Assembly: GCA_030685235.1 (NCBI GenBank)
Contig: MU839087.1
Coordinates: 372,001-436,000 of the forward strand
DNA length: 64,000 nucleotides
Direction of reading: 5' to 3'
Source: Copromyces sp. CBS 386.78
Lineage: Eukaryota > Ascomycota > Sordariomycetes > Sordariales > Sordariaceae
Positions 46,024-58,835 of the stretch are shown in pieces. The notes under the pieces were generated by a model that was not told the DNA's origin, ran no database searches, and saw nothing but the letters and a program-made list of their open reading frames with translations. Position 1 is the first letter of the stretch. Each line of letters starts with the position of its first letter. The position numbers and the translations under genes were made by a program.

Positions 46024-49000
46024 ATGGATATTTATCAGTTACATCAGCTTCACTTCCGGTTCAGCAAGGAAGTGGGCGATCTCGAAAAGGAACTCGAGGC
46101 CAAAAAGCAAAATGCATTGCAAGAGCTACAGAACGCGAAAAATGAGATCGAGGACAGAAGACTAGGGGAGAGGTCGATGCTCCAGAAAAGCCTCGGTGCT
46201 GTACCTCCGAACCTTGGGCAGTTTATTGACGACAAGCGAGACTTTTATTTGCGCGAAGCTACTCAACACTACGCGCAAAGGTTGGAAGACGACCGGAAAA
46301 GGTTTGTCGAAAAGCTTTCCGCTGTGAACAAGAAATGGAGAGCGCTGCCTTTCGACATAGATGTTGCTGTAGGTGTATATTTCACCCTTGACGGAGTACG
46401 CAATGGTCTTGGACATATACTGATCGTACTTTGTTAGACAACTCCATTCAACGAGTGGCCATTGTCAAGACTGTCGCTAGGCACCACGGCACCTGACCTG
46501 TCGAATGGTACAAGGACACCTGGAACGCCTCTTTCCATGCCCTCTTTTACGCAAAACCATCCGCCTCCCACGCAGCTCGCCCCTAAAGCGCAACCAGCGG
46601 CTAAACTTCCTGTCTCTCAACCATCAAATCTGTCACCTAAACCAGCGTCGCCCGTCCCTGCAGCATCGGTACAAAAGGCTGTACCCGCTTCATCTTCTTC
46701 CAAGCGTCCCATTACAGAGACCCAGTCTCCTAACGAGATGAACGCAAACGAGCAACAACCGGCAAAGCGTCCATCCACGCAACGGGCCATTACTTTTGAT
46801 GAGGTGTACCAAAACGGCAATGCCAAGTTCAAGCACATCATAGTCGAGTACCCTCCTGAGAGCCAAGAGTTCTACATTCTCAAATGCGATGACCATGGCG
46901 TTCACTTTGGCGCCAATCCTCTCGCGGGAGCTGCGAAACATCTGGCAAGCAGGATGCATGAACACCAGTCCAAGAACTACAGTGTTGCCATTGATACTTT
47001 GGGCTTTCGCGTCATTGGGTGCACTGCAGAACTGGCACGGAAGAATAACGCAGCGGTCGAAGAAGCTACCGTAAACGGATACAAGCCGGTCAACTTGCTT
47101 CAACTGAGCGTGGGGAAACGGACGCGATATGTGGAGGCGAATCCCGAGTTCTTTAATTCCTTTTCCACTCCGGTACCTTCTCTAGCCTCACCAGCAGTTG
47201 AAGCACAGTCTCCGGCGATGACACCGCCTCCGTTGCGAGAGACCGCTAGTCCGGCGATGGCACCACCTCCTCCGCGAGAGACCTCTACCCCTAGCCCGGC
47301 CAAAGAACGACGGAGGAGCTTGCACGTACGGACACCGTCGGATCGCAGCACACGCTCGGGTGTCCTCATCCCCGATCCCAAACCAGGTAGTCTTTACAAA
47401 GGGTTTTGGGTTGGAGACAAGCGGCATTATCCTGTCATGGTGTTGCCGACAAACGAAGCAGACTTGAGTTCATGTGGACTCAACAAGACGCTGGAGGATA
47501 TCAAGCTCTTAAAGGAGGTACCTAGCTGCTATAAACTTGGTAAAACAGCAGGAGGAAAGATCAAGCTTGATGGGTGGGCCCCAGGGTACGAGGATGGTGG
47601 TCCTTTGGCCAAGCTTAGGCGGGTGCCGGTCATGTATATTGACCGAGACATGTAAGTTCCCTGTCTTTCTGAAGCCAAACCCGGCTGGGGTTTTGTTCTG
47701 ATTAGCTAACGTTGCACTATTCAGGTCGGTTGGCTGGCTCTCTATTAAAGACATTTCGGCATTTGACTTTAATGACCCGGACTGGCGTCAAATCCCCTTT
47801 TTCCAAAAGGCAGTTGAGTACTGGGAAAGTCTGAACAAGGTTGACGTTGACACGACTGCGAGCGGCGAGACACCCGGTGGTGCACAAGAACCTCGATTGG
47901 AACCTATCCCGGCAACTCTCCCAGAACCCGCACGGAGTTCAGCCGCCCCGGCAGCAGCACAGGCACCAACCGCACCAACAGCATTGGCACCAACAGCCAC
48001 CGCACCAACCGCTTTGATGGCACCAACAACCTCGCCGGCACCAACAACCTCGCCGGCACTAACAGCATCACCAGAGCCAACAGTAGCTTCGTCTCGGCCT
48101 CAGTCTGTCTTGACAACGGCCCCAGAAGCCACACAGAAGCCAGCAATTCCCGCAGAAGCAACGCCACCAAAAACAGTGCAGCTTCGACCTCAACATGCCT
48201 CGGCGGTTGTGTCTAAACCCTCGGCAGCTGTCTCTAAACCGCCGGCGGTAGTTTTAACACCACCCACAGGAGCTCCGTCTCAACCCCAAACTACTGCAGC
48301 GGATGTGCCAAACCCCACGCATACTCCAGCTTCTCCGACAGCAGTAATGTCCCCGGCAGCAGCTTCACCGCGACCCCAGCCTGTGTCAGCGGCTGTCCCT
48401 AAACCTCCGGCAGCAGTAGTCACACCCCCAACTGCCGCCGCGGCTCCTGCAACGTCAAAGCCCGTCGCTCCTAGCACTGTGAGTGTACCTAATCAGTCGG
48501 GTCCGAACGGCATTCCCCCGGCCGTGGTACGGTTGGCGGTGATGGCCAAGACGGACCCTCAGCTTAGGGCTCTGATCGACAGAGTTAGTTCGAAGCAGGG
48601 CACTGCGGAGGAGAATGAACGGTTAGAGCGCATCGTCGACCGCATTGCTGAGGAGCTTAGTAGCTCCGGTGAAGCGGTGAAAGCTACGGTTCTATCTACA
48701 CAGCCCAGATTGGTCAGTTCAGACTCCAAGAATGCAACGGCGCGGGCTGAAGCCTCTGGAGCATCAGCGAGCCAGCCTCCTTCACTAGCGGCTCCAAGCC
48801 TAAACGGGGGCAAGAAGGGCCACGGCGCAGGTCTCAAATCACCGGAGTCATCTAAGCCGCCCACTCCGCAGTTGGCCAAGGCAACAATCCCACCGTCAGC
48901 GGCCCCGTCTCCCTTGGTCACGGCGGGCCCGACGCCAGACTCTAGCACGGCTAGCTCGCGTACTACCTCTCCGACCGAGGCCTCCACCTCCACCTCTACC

Positions 49001-49537
49001 CCAACGAACAACATGCCAGCTGAGCCGGCAACCTTTGTCAAAGCCGAGAATGGAGTCACCACGACACCGACGACGACGACGACGACGACAAAGACAACGC
49101 AGGCTGCTGAAAACGAGAAGTTTGAAGTGACCATCGGAAAGGGCAGCTGGAACGTGGAGACCAAGAAGCACATGGAGGACAACCTTTCGGTCCGGTTGAT
49201 AGCGTGCAACCAAACCAAGATTGCTTCCACGGCGGCTGGTGGGGCTTATAAGCACTGCCCCTATAAGTTCGAGATTGATCCCCAAAATTTTGCCAGCGTC
49301 GTGGTGGAGAACTCGAGCCCGTCCAACTCGAACGCGAAGACGATGGTGACGATTGTCCTCAAGAAGGAGCGGGAGGTCAGCAGCGGAGACAGGATGGTGG
49401 TGCTGACGTTCGATCGGTTCATCAATCCGGACTCCAAGACGGTGGAAAGCGGGAAGGTGCAGGCGAGACGGTTCTGTCGGTGGTTGAGGGGGGTTAATAC
49501 GAGTATTGCGTACTCGAACAAGAGGTTGGTGATGTGA
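46024..49537 (+). CDS. Large Pro/Ala-rich protein, conserved ends
   Basis: Three exons, 46024-46368, 46438-47651 and 47725-49537, give 1123 residues. The introns are 69 and 73 bp, the second with a GCTAAC branch site. Residues 1-115 are a charged coiled coil (DLEKELEAKKQNALQELQNA). Residues about 255-350 contain a Cys/His-bearing segment (YILKCDDHGVHFGANPLAGA, then AKHLASRMHEH) that resembles a degenerate zinc finger found in uncharacterised fungal proteins. It is followed by FWVGDKRHYPVMVLP and RRVPVMYIDRDMSVGWLS. Residues about 570-720 are an Ala/Pro/Thr low-complexity tract. The C terminus (from about residue 985) is again ordered (KFEVTIGKGSWNVETKKHME, KVQARRFCRWLRGVNTSIAY). A chromatin or transcription role is conceivable, but nothing proves it. 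Confidence 0.8.
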
Positions 49538-51575
49538 TATCTTATCTGAGTGATAATTGGCTGACTCTGATCCATTCCTTCAGTTTCAAGTAGAGCTTGT
49601 AACCCGGCCCGGTCTCGTTTGAAGGGGTTCTTGGACGATGTCGCCGGCGAAAGTCAGGCGCGCCTACCCTGGAGCGGAGTGTCCAGACGCCATTTGACGG
49701 CAGTTGATGAGGGAGGAGGCAAAGATTCTTTGCAAAGCTTGGCCTAGGACTGATGGTCATGCATGAGGGAACGGCTGGAAGCTATTTTTTCCGGGCTCGC
49801 GGCAATGCCATGTTTTCATGCGGAATCGACTAGGTATAGCTCTTTGGGGTAAATATAGGACCTGAGGAGACCAAGATCATTTCCAGGTATAGCGAAGAGC
49901 GGCCTGGTCAAGGTGTAGTTCAATCTACTGGACACGAGTCACGAAACTAAAAGGCGTAGGTATAGTATGGATCATGGGCCGGCAACTCCCTTTTCTTTCT
50001 TCATAAGTCGGTAGCGGTAGAATTCCCAAAAGTTTCAAAGCGTTCGGTGTCTTTTTTGTCTTGTTCTTTCCTTGACCAAATGCAGTGTGCAGTGCTGTTC
50101 CAGAGGTTCCTTGTGACATCATTGTCGGCGGAGGACAGCAGGGTCCTATTTTCCACAGCGTTCGTCAAGTGCCGAAGGGGGGTTAGTGATTAGCGGGCAT
50201 GCATGAGGGAACAATTTGCATGTGATTCAACTTTCTTGTGCCCAGAAAGGGGAGATGTCACCAAAAGCCCCCTGTACCTAGACAAGTGAATCTGTCTCTC
50301 TGCCGTTGCGGGCGCGGTATGTACACTATCATGACGAGATGATCGGATGCTAAATGCTTCTTTGCAGTGCTAGACCGCCCCGACGCCCCGCTTGGAGCCG
50401 CCGTAGCCCCACTACCTTACTCGAGATTCTACCTACCTAGAGGTAACTAACTCACGTAGAATAACTCTCCACTGTCTGACAGAAGAAAGACAACTGCAGC
50501 TTTGCCAACGCAACCGAAGAGCTGATTCAAGCCCAATCAACGGAGAATTCTCCTTGTCCTTTTTTGCGCCTCTTTATCTCTTCAACATTCCTACAACACC
50601 ATGGAATGATGTCCTTGACCGCACAACCGAACTAATAGCACCCGCCATTTCCTCCCTACGTGCGCATCTCCCGCTGCTTCTAGCGCCGACTCCATTGATC
50701 TGACCGCAAACCGGACGCGAACCGCTAAGATCTAAAAGAAGCCTGGGGAAGACGGTCGGGGCGCACATACCTACTACCTACTCGCAGCCTATGACGTTGG
50801 GGTAAGACTCGAAGGAGCCATTCATGGGCGCGATACCGTTGGGCTTGCGTGCGGAGAGCCGACACATTGCAAACGACCACTACTTGTACTATCGCCATCA
50901 GTTCCAGCCATCGTCATCGCCCTTCTTCTTTTTCCTCCTCCTCCTCCTCCTCCACCTCCACCTGCGGCTGCTCCTGATTAATGGCTGCATTCGTGAGTTT
51001 TGCCTTTTCTTTCTTACATACCTGAATAATACCTACTCCTACGGGCTCTTTGCTTCCGTCGTCCCCCTATCCCTCCCTATCTACCTTCTCTGTGCCACCA
51101 TCACCACCTACCATACGGCGTAGGTTGCGCCAGACAAACATCTTCCCGACGGCACCCCGTCGTCATGCAGATAACCAGTCGCCATCTGTCCTGTTGAAGA
51201 TCGATCCGCAATCCCCAACATTACCCGGAAAGCTCGCCGTCAGCCTGCCGGATAACCCTGGCCAGCGATCCCCTTCAATAAGAAGGTCTGTCGGCGATTC
51301 CCGTTGCCGCCGAATCAGCACCAAGAGCTCCCAACCCAGTCATCACCAACACCGCAACGTATTACAGCCATTGTTGTCCTTTTCATCCAAGCTACAACCC
51401 AAGACGACACAGTACCCATACCCCGACCATGCTGCGCCGCTCCTCTTCACTGCGCTCCTCGATCAAATCATGACCCTATCGGTGCATCACCATTTCTTGA
51501 GCTAGGGATAGCTAGACAGCAGAAGACTGACAATTTCCCCTACAAAACATATAGGATCCTCCCTGGCTTTCGCAC
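49538..51575. other. Intergenic and leader sequence
   Basis: No gene is supported. From about 50.9 kb the sequence is pyrimidine-rich with CCT repeats (50935-50965) and short ORFs. This is typical of a long fungal leader upstream of the peroxin gene, possibly with upstream ORFs (for example 51050-51505). Confidence 0.4.
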
Positions 51576-54332
51576 ATGTCTGCCCCTCAACCCCAGCGCA
51601 GCGGCGATGCGCTGAGCTCCCATCCATCCACCCCTTCGCACCAGCCGAAAGGCATCATATACTCGAACGACGGTGCCGCGAGCAACCCGAACCCGACCCA
51701 TGCCTCCTTTTCGCCCGCCACCCTAAGCTCGACCGCCCCCAGCGCTACCTCCGCCGCGAAGAGGAGGAGCACCATCCTCGTACACCAAAAGTCACCGCTC
51801 CTCCTCGCGACACCGCCCCAGATTACACGCGCTTTGGCTTACAGCCACCCGTTCCTCCTGCCCTTGAATAAGCTTGCCGGTCTGATAACATGGACGACTC
51901 GCGATCCGTGGGAGAGCTTCCTGATGGTCGCCGTCTTTTGGGCTGCGGTTCTATACGGTGACATCATTGTGCGAGTCGCCGGGCCCGTTGTGCTTGTCCT
52001 GCTCCTGATTGGAGGCATGTACGGCCGGCGCTATAGCCCGCTGAGCAGCAGTGGCTGGACCGAGCCAGGCGTGGCGGCTGGAGATGTGGCTGGGCTAGCT
52101 GGGACAGATGGAAAGGGGAGTGTTAGGGGCAAGAAGGCTCCCAAGAGTAAGAACCTTTCGGTCGACGGGCTTCCGGACAACAAGAACGGCAAGGCCAATG
52201 GCGGGCTCGGTGGTGGCGCGGGAGCGGGTGCTGCAGGAAACGGACACCTGAAGAACCAAGGGTCGGTATCCGAAGTCACAAACACGCGACACCAGAAGAC
52301 GTTGGACGAGATTGTCGAGACACTTAAGGAGTTCACGGCGCGCTGCAACATTCTCCTGGAACCAATGCTGGAGCTTACGGATTTCCTCAGCACCCAGCGA
52401 ACACCTACGTCGGCCACCACGAAACCTGCGTTAACAACACTTTTCATCCGAATTCTTCTCTGCACCCCGTTTTGGTTCGCCCTGACGCTGCCGCCCTTCC
52501 GTCTGATCACCACTCGCCGGGTTATTATGATCTTCGGTACTCTGATCCTAACTTGGCATTCCCGTGTTATGCGGGTGTCTCGCGCCATTCTGTGGCGTAG
52601 CGCCTCTATCCGCAGGTTCTTGGAATTAGTCACTGGCCTGCAGTTCGAAAAGCCGGTCAAAGTTACTGTTGCTGAAAAGAATGGGGTTGCGTCATCCGCG
52701 GCATCCACTGCTAGCGGTAACTCTGCAAAGGGGAAGACGTTTGCCAATCTCAAGGGTTCGAAGGCGTACAACTCGCAGGAGTCGGAGCTTACCAAGGCCC
52801 TTCGGCGTGCCCGTGGCGGACACGATACGGGCGTGCGCTTTACATTCATCATCTACGAAAACCAGCGTCGGTGGGTCGGTCTGGGATGGACTACTAGTCT
52901 GTTTGCATACGAGAGGCCGGCATGGACCGACGAACACAACAATGCGGTCCCGCAGCGAGACCAGTTTGAGCTACCAGAGGTTGAGGACGGTAGCAACATG
53001 CGCTGGCGCTGGGTTGAGGGATCAAGGTGGCGGGTCGATGGAGTACCCGATGAGGCTGTGATGCCTGGAGAAGATGCGGATGGAAAGGAGTGGGATTATG
53101 ACAGCCCTGGAGGACGAATGGGCTGGGTGTATTATGACAACAAGGTTTGTTCTCTTTGCTTTTCTTTTTCTTTTTTTGTTTTGTCTTGTTTTTGGAGGTG
53201 GGGGGGAGGGGAAAGTTGTATGGAAACGAAGAGAGACAGGGACATCATGCTAACCAAGGTGTAGTGGCAAAATGGCCGCCGAGGTCAAGACGGCTGGGGC
53301 CGCTGGACGAGAAGGAGAAAGTGGTACCGCGATGCCGAGCTCGTGGAAGCAGATGACGCCATCGTTGAGGAGCTGTCGGAGGATGCAATGGTTGACCAGC
53401 AAGGGAACAACCTTACTGTGAACGGATCCGCCAACGGCAACTCCAGCACCGATTCAGTTACACCGACCGCAACACCGGTCCCTGGGCCAGGGATAGGTGC
53501 CCGGGCACAACCCCGATCGTTGCTCTCGGACCAACTAGCCGCTTCGGGCGAGATCGCTTCACCCTGTACCACCGTCCCGAGAAAGGCGTCGATAAAACTG
53601 AAGAAGACACCCGAAAGCGCGGCCGACAGCCTAGCAAGGATACAAGCGCAGGATATGACGAAAAGCAGGATGGATATGAAGGATAAACTTCGAAAAGACA
53701 AAGATGCAGAAACAGAAGGGGGAGACGATGCCGCCTCGGTGGTTTCCACGTCAAGTACTAGTAGGTCCCACAGATTCTCTAGTGCTTTATTCGGTAAGTC
53801 GCCGACCAGCAGCGGTGCTTCCAGCGCTGTCACCATCCGGGGTAGTGTTGGTCGTGGTTCTTCCATCGGAGCACAGCAGAGACGAAATTTCACCGACGCT
53901 GCAACCACCGGCAGCCCATCAGCAAGTTCCTCCGGTGGTGGCGGCGGCGGCGGCGGCAGTTATGCAGGTCGTGGCCAGAGCCCCTCCTCCTCCTCACACG
54001 CCTCTTTATCCGTTCCATCATCAAGTCAGAGTCAGAGTCAGAGTCGTAGTAGCAGCACCAGTCGAAAAACGATTTCAAATAATTATAACAGTGGTAATAA
54101 CAATTCTTACGCGGGCAGGAGCAGGAGGTCGAGTCACAGCAACGCCTTGAGCGATACGACGATATCAAAGGGATCGCCAACACCGCAATCCATACTGATG
54201 ACAGCAAAAGCCAACGAGGAGGATGAGGTAGTGTCGTCCTTTGGCACGCAAACTAGGTTGGCGTTGCAGGATGCGGGGAAGAATGAAAGTAACTGGGGGT
54301 TTGGGGATGAGGTTAGGATGGGGTTGGAGTGA
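51576..54332 (+). CDS. Dysferlin-domain peroxin, Pex23/Pex24 family
   Basis: Two exons, 51576-53144 and 53265-54332, give 878 residues. The 120-bp intron (GTTTGT...GTGTAG, branch GCTAACC) falls inside the dysferlin domain, and only splicing joins MGWVYYDNK to WQNGRRGQDGWGRWTRRRKW. Hydrophobic segments occur at about residues 95-150 (SFLMVAVFWAAVLYGDIIVR, VVLVLLLIGGMYG) and about 290-330 (LFIRILLCTPFWFALTLPPF, MIFGTLILTWHS). After them come the DysF-N part (FIIYENQRRWVGLGWTTSLF) and DysF-C part. This is the layout of the Pex23/Pex24/Pex28-32 group: membrane proteins of peroxisomes or ER-peroxisome contacts that control peroxisome size and number. Which member it is cannot be said. The last 300 residues are Ser/Gly-rich and probably disordered. 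Confidence 0.88.
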
Positions 54333-55447
54333 CTGATGACACATATACCTGCAACTATATACATTACGGGATTGGTTAACGGACAGGAAGGAGCTATGGA
54401 TATTGGAGACTGGACGGGATACCCAAGGACGGGATGGGGGTTTGGATGGATGTATATGTCTCTTTGAGAGCGAGAACAGATCGGAATACCATTAAGATTG
54501 AACCACGTTGGATTGGTATACAATTTTGGCCGTGAATTGGATGCTTTCATTCCTGCCATAAATTTGGTACACCGTATCTCTGTCATCATTCCCTTGGTAG
54601 TGCTACATACTCCATAGAGTGGCTGTCGGTTGAAGCCATCACCATGCCTTGGCAATTATTGGCATTCTCGTCGAGCTTAACTAGGCCCAGTCACTTGTTC
54701 GTAAACCCAGCAAAGATAGTAGTGTGCGCTTAGGATTCCAATCATTAGGTTAGGCAGAGAACTAGAAATTGCTTTTCAGTTTTTCGCCCGGATCAGAAGG
54801 CCCTGTGGTGATCCAATCCGCGAGTGTCTTCCCAGTCAAGACTTGAGGCGTAGAACTGCCTTCGCCAGTCATCTCGCCCGGAGAGAGACCTTGGAATGCC
54901 TTGCATCCACTGTGCGAACTTCACTGCCTTCTCTTATTGTGTCTCACTGTTACTCCTATATTCTTGCGCATGTTTGGACGTTGCTTTTTCTCACGCCTTT
55001 AACTAGGAAATCCTGTTTTGGTAGAAACATATCGATAGCAGAGCAGTACTACCTTGAGTAGTCAATGCACCAACACCGAGATACAAGTGGACGGAAACGG
55101 TACAGGCACAAAATAAAGACAAGATAGCCAGCTACAAACAAAATGTGGGAAAGTATGAACATGGAAAAAGATAAGTTGCTACATCTTGCGGCGACTATAG
55201 TATACCTACCACATGCTCTTGTAAAATGAACAACACGGTGGAAATCTGCACTTACATACCAACAACTTTCTCGCATACTCATCTATCTATTCGACCCGAA
55301 GAAATAGGGAAACAGCGTCAAAAATTCAATTCAAAACTTTGCAGGAAAATTTCGGAGGACAGATTACGAAATACGGGAACAAAAGGAAAATGAATAAGTA
55401 CAAAAAGATTTAACGAAAAAAAAGATTCAAAAAATTGCAAAACATTG
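54333..55447. other. Intergenic stretch without a supported gene
   Basis: It contains the 3' region of the peroxin gene and A/T-runs just downstream of the tRNA-Pro gene (Pol III terminator context). No ORF is supported. Confidence 0.4.
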
Positions 55448-55545
55448 GGGCTCAACCGGGATTTGAACCCGGGACCTCGCACATTCATGGATACCATGAG
55501 GGTAATTAACCCGAAGCGCGAATCATACCACTAGACCATTGAGCC
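55448..55545 (-). tRNA. tRNA-Pro (anticodon CGG) with intron
   Basis: The minus strand folds into a full cloverleaf. The acceptor is GGCTCAA/TTGAGCC, the A box region TGGTCTAGTGG, and the T arm CCGGG-TTCAAAT-CCCGG. The anticodon loop TTCGGG is interrupted after position 37 by an intron of about 25 nt. The anticodon stem CGCGC/GCGAG has one mismatch. Anticodon CGG reads CCG proline codons. Runs of T follow within 20-40 nt of the 3' end. Confidence 0.9.
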
Positions 55546-56485
55546 AATTGCTTGGTTGCTTGTTGTTGAAAGTCAGGGCTAAACCTTGTTTTTTTATTGT
55601 GGAGTCTAGTGTACAGGGGGTACCCAAGCGAGCCAACATGGATGGGTGCTAGGGGTAGGGAGCTCGTGCGATTCGTTGGTGATCATCGTCAAGGGAAACT
55701 CGGGTCGATGATAACTCGTGCACTGCAGAATGACCGGTGTTCATTGCTCTGTAACATCCTTCATCGCATCTTATTCTCATTATTGATCGATTGTTGTCAG
55801 TACAGGTGTTGTTTGCACGATGCAGTACACAAATTGCAATGCCTTCGATCTGGGTCCTCTCAATCACCGACTCGCGCCGAATAATACCGCCCGGATACGG
55901 CAAGCTACGAGAACCAACAAGGACAAAGCAACAGGAAATTGAGGCCCAGATCTTCAATTCATGGTAATGGATTCCAGACGGGGTATTCCTATTTCTTTGT
56001 TTCAAGATGATAGCCGCCAAATTCTTCGTTGTGCACTGCACTATCTGGTATCGTCCCTTTGATGACTGAAGGGTGATGGCCTCTTGAGCCAAAGTGACAA
56101 TGACATGAAGGTCTCGACCCCGGTTCATTGTTCTTTTTTTTCTGCCCCTCCCACAAGCTCCGGGATACCTTCTCGTAACTCCCTTTTCTGCTGTCTCCGA
56201 CCTGCTGCATTGCAGATTTGACATTGCAGTCACCTGCAGCTTGATCGAGTGCCGATTCTGCGGAGTAGGTCCCTCTACCGCACACACTGCTCCCCCCCAT
56301 CACCTGTCCTCATCACTTGCCCTCATTACCGCCAGAGTCACTTTGCACTCGGATTTCAACATCTTGATCGAGACTACATCCGCGGGACAGATTTGCCCGG
56401 TCAAGATCCCATCACAAATCACCCCCTCATTATTTGTTCTCACCATCTCAAGAATCACCTCGTCTCAGATGCGACATCTGCCAAC
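55546..56485. other. Intergenic and leader sequence
   Basis: No supported gene. From about 56.25 kb the CA/CT-rich sequence is probably the leader of the gene at 56486; the frame stays open upstream to 56249, but the residues look untranslated. Confidence 0.4.
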
Positions 56486-58172
56486 ATGCCACTAAAACGT
56501 AAACCCTCCTCTGCTCGCAAGACCAAAATCAAGGCCACCATCACTCCTTCTATCCCTCGCACTCCTCGAATCACCACCAAGACCACCAACAAAACCACAG
56601 CATCGCCCAGCACCAACACAGTCATCATGAAGAAGACACCGCCCTCCAAAAGGAAAGTCATCAGGCATCACGCCTGCCGCCTCAAGCCGCCCTGCAAACA
56701 AGGTCATGGCGGCCCAGCAAAAACCATCGTGCCTATCGGCAAGTTCTTTTACAGCGAGGAAGCACTGATCCACGATTTGGGGGCTCTCAAGCGGGGCGCC
56801 GTCTACAAGGATGACAAGGACTTTTACAAGCGAGTCAAGTCTTGGTACAAAGCCGAGGTCGATCGTTGCATGCATAAAAAGTGGGTTGAGAGTGAGGTGA
56901 GTTCTGACTGAGGACCGTGTGGGGAGTAGTGATCACTGAGATGAATGACTGACATTTTTTCGATAACAGGTAAAGAAAGAAAGAGAGAAGAAAGAGTTTG
57001 ATAAGATCATGATCAGGCCGACGGCGATCACGAAGTCGGTGACCACCAAAGGCAATCTGGCCGCTGGTTCTGATGCCAACAACATCGATTTGACTAACGA
57101 CTCATCAATATCCGCGGGCGTGGCCGACAGTCCCTCGGATTCCGAATATTCCGACTTCGATGACACGCATCTGCGGAAGGTGATGGCCTTGACGACTACC
57201 ACACCAATTCGCAAGAATCCCCAAGCACTCCAAACACCATCCCCCACCCCAGACAAGCCAACGCCGACACGTGTGCAACCCTCTAGAGCAGTGAAGCGCA
57301 AGGCCGAGGCACTGTTGCTACCACCGACACCTCCCCAAACCCCGAGCTCCAAACGTCAGAAAGTGACACTGATCATCAAACGACCAAATGCCAAACCGGG
57401 AAAGGAGCAGTCTGAGAAGACCCCAGTAGGCGAGACACAAGGCGACTACAGCCTGTCGAAGCTAGACTTCCAAGAGTCCCAGCCTAGCTATGCTGACCGT
57501 GGCGACTTGGCCGATGGCATGGCTGTGGCTTATTTCATGATCTCGGTCGAAAAGGCCATAGAGGCCGCCATTAACGAGTTAGTAGCGTCTCGCTTGGGCA
57601 ACGGGGTGCTCTCTCTATCCTCCCCGCGGGAGAACAATCAGGGGATCAGGGCAAGATGGAGAAGATATGGCAGTATCAGCCATGCCGAGGGCCAAGGCCG
57701 AAATGTGCAAGAAGAAAGTAAGGGCGAGGAGGATGTGTTTGAGCCGGCTGGTGATGCAGTGCCGGGCGAAGATTGGCGGCCGCTTGCTCCTTCATGTTCT
57801 GCCCCTGAGACGAAGAAGAAGGGCTTGAAGAAAGGACTTGAACTTCGACTCGCGTCTAGGGAAGGAACACCAGCGCCGGAAGCGCCGATGGAGCTCAGTC
57901 CCACACTTGGACGGTGGCAAGTTGCGGGTAGAAGAGCTAGTGGTTCTTCTGTGATGAGATTGCGACTTGATGTTGAGTCGGAGGCAGTAACGGTGAACAA
58001 AGAGTCTGGTACCGGATCAGAGGGTAGAGGTGCAGTTGTCGTATCGCCTGTCGAGGAGTCAAGCAGAAGATCGGTGCAAGTTTCTGGGCTGAAGTTTGAT
58101 GTGGAGCTGCGGGCTCTTGAAGTGGGACAAGATGGTGAAGGAAGGAAGGATATACTGTTTCATATGCTGTAA
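56486..58172 (+). CDS. Lys-rich, probably nuclear protein
   Basis: Two exons, 56486-56896 and 56970-58172, with a 73-bp intron (GTGAGT...ACAG), give 537 residues from MPLKRKPSSARKTKIKATIT. Residues 1-60 are Lys/Thr/Pro-rich, like a disordered DNA- or RNA-binding tail. A compact, conserved-looking domain follows at about 65-140 (TIVPIGKFFYSEEALIHDLG, DKDFYKRVKSWYKAEVDRCM). After an acidic stretch come basic clusters with bipartite nuclear-signal character (AVKRKAEA ... SSKRQKVTLIIKRP) and a helical segment MAVAYFMISVEKAIEAAINE. The tail contains KKKGLKKGLELRLASREG and LKFDVELRALEV. I know no family name. A nuclear role is inferred from composition only. Confidence 0.75.
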
Positions 58173-58220
58173 TTAAAGCAGTTTGAGGGGCAACAATCCC
58201 CTCAGCAAACTTCCGGGCCA

Positions 58221-58835
58221 TCACTTGCCGCTCTTACTTGAGCCAACAAGAAGCATGGAAATACCGAGCGGTATCGGTAGTGGGAAGGGCAATGGGTTGG
58301 CGGGACTTGTCATCAAGGCGATGGAAAGTGTTTGGTTCATCTGGGTCTTGGTTGCAGCTTCATCAGGCCGTGGTGCCTTGTTGTTCGGACCTGAGCCAGA
58401 CTGGGAAGACCGAGTGTTATTAGCTGACCAATTATTTGCTGAAGGCCGCCGAGGATTTGATCTAGGGTTGTTTGGTGGCGATCTCTGATCTGATGGTCGA
58501 CGCGGCGCTGTTCTAGCATCTGGAGTTGGTCTTTGAGAAGAGGGGTAAGAGCTGTTAAAAGATGGCTGTGTTTGTTGCTCTGGTGTTTGCTGAGCTCGAG
58601 GATCTGTCCTCCAGTCTTCCCGGCGCTCCGGTGTTGCTTGGTGATATTGGCTAGGACGTCGTCCGGTATCTCGCGGATCCGTCCTCCAGTCATTCCGGCG
58701 TTCAGGAGTTGACTGTTGATATTGACTAGGCCGTAGTCCATTATTGCGAGATGGTGTCCGAGGAAAAGGTTGGGCACCGCTGCTACTACCGGGGCGTGGA
58801 CATATTGAATTGGACCTGCGTGGTGCTGAGGACAT
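58221..58835 (-). CDS. Low-complexity Arg/Pro/Gln protein with repeats
   Basis: A single-exon ORF of 204 residues. Two near-identical blocks of about 21 residues lie in tandem: RPSQYQQSTPERRNDWRTDP and RPSQYHQATPERREDWRTDP. A Pro/Ser/Asn-rich stretch follows, and then a hydrophobic C terminus (LPFPLPIPLGISMLLVGSSK) that could insert in a membrane. The gene ends 48 bp from the 3' end of the convergent gene at 58172. No family is recognised. Confidence 0.6.
   Translation of the reverse strand: MSSAPRRSNSICPRPGSSSGAQPFPRTPSRNNGLRPSQYQQSTPERRNDWRTDPRDTGRRPSQYHQATPERREDWRTDPRAQQTPEQQTQPSFNSSYPSSQRPTPDARTAPRRPSDQRSPPNNPRSNPRRPSANNWSANNTRSSQSGSGPNNKAPRPDEAATKTQMNQTLSIALMTSPANPLPFPLPIPLGISMLLVGSSKSGK

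Noticed and set aside
48559..49230. 223-codon ORF antisense to the 1123-residue gene
   Set aside because: It is the complement of a low-complexity coding region; Val/Gly runs mirror the Thr/Pro codons of the real gene.
52031..52852. 273-codon ORF antisense to the peroxin gene
   Set aside because: Antisense shadow of a long GC-rich exon. The sense strand encodes clear membrane and DysF segments.
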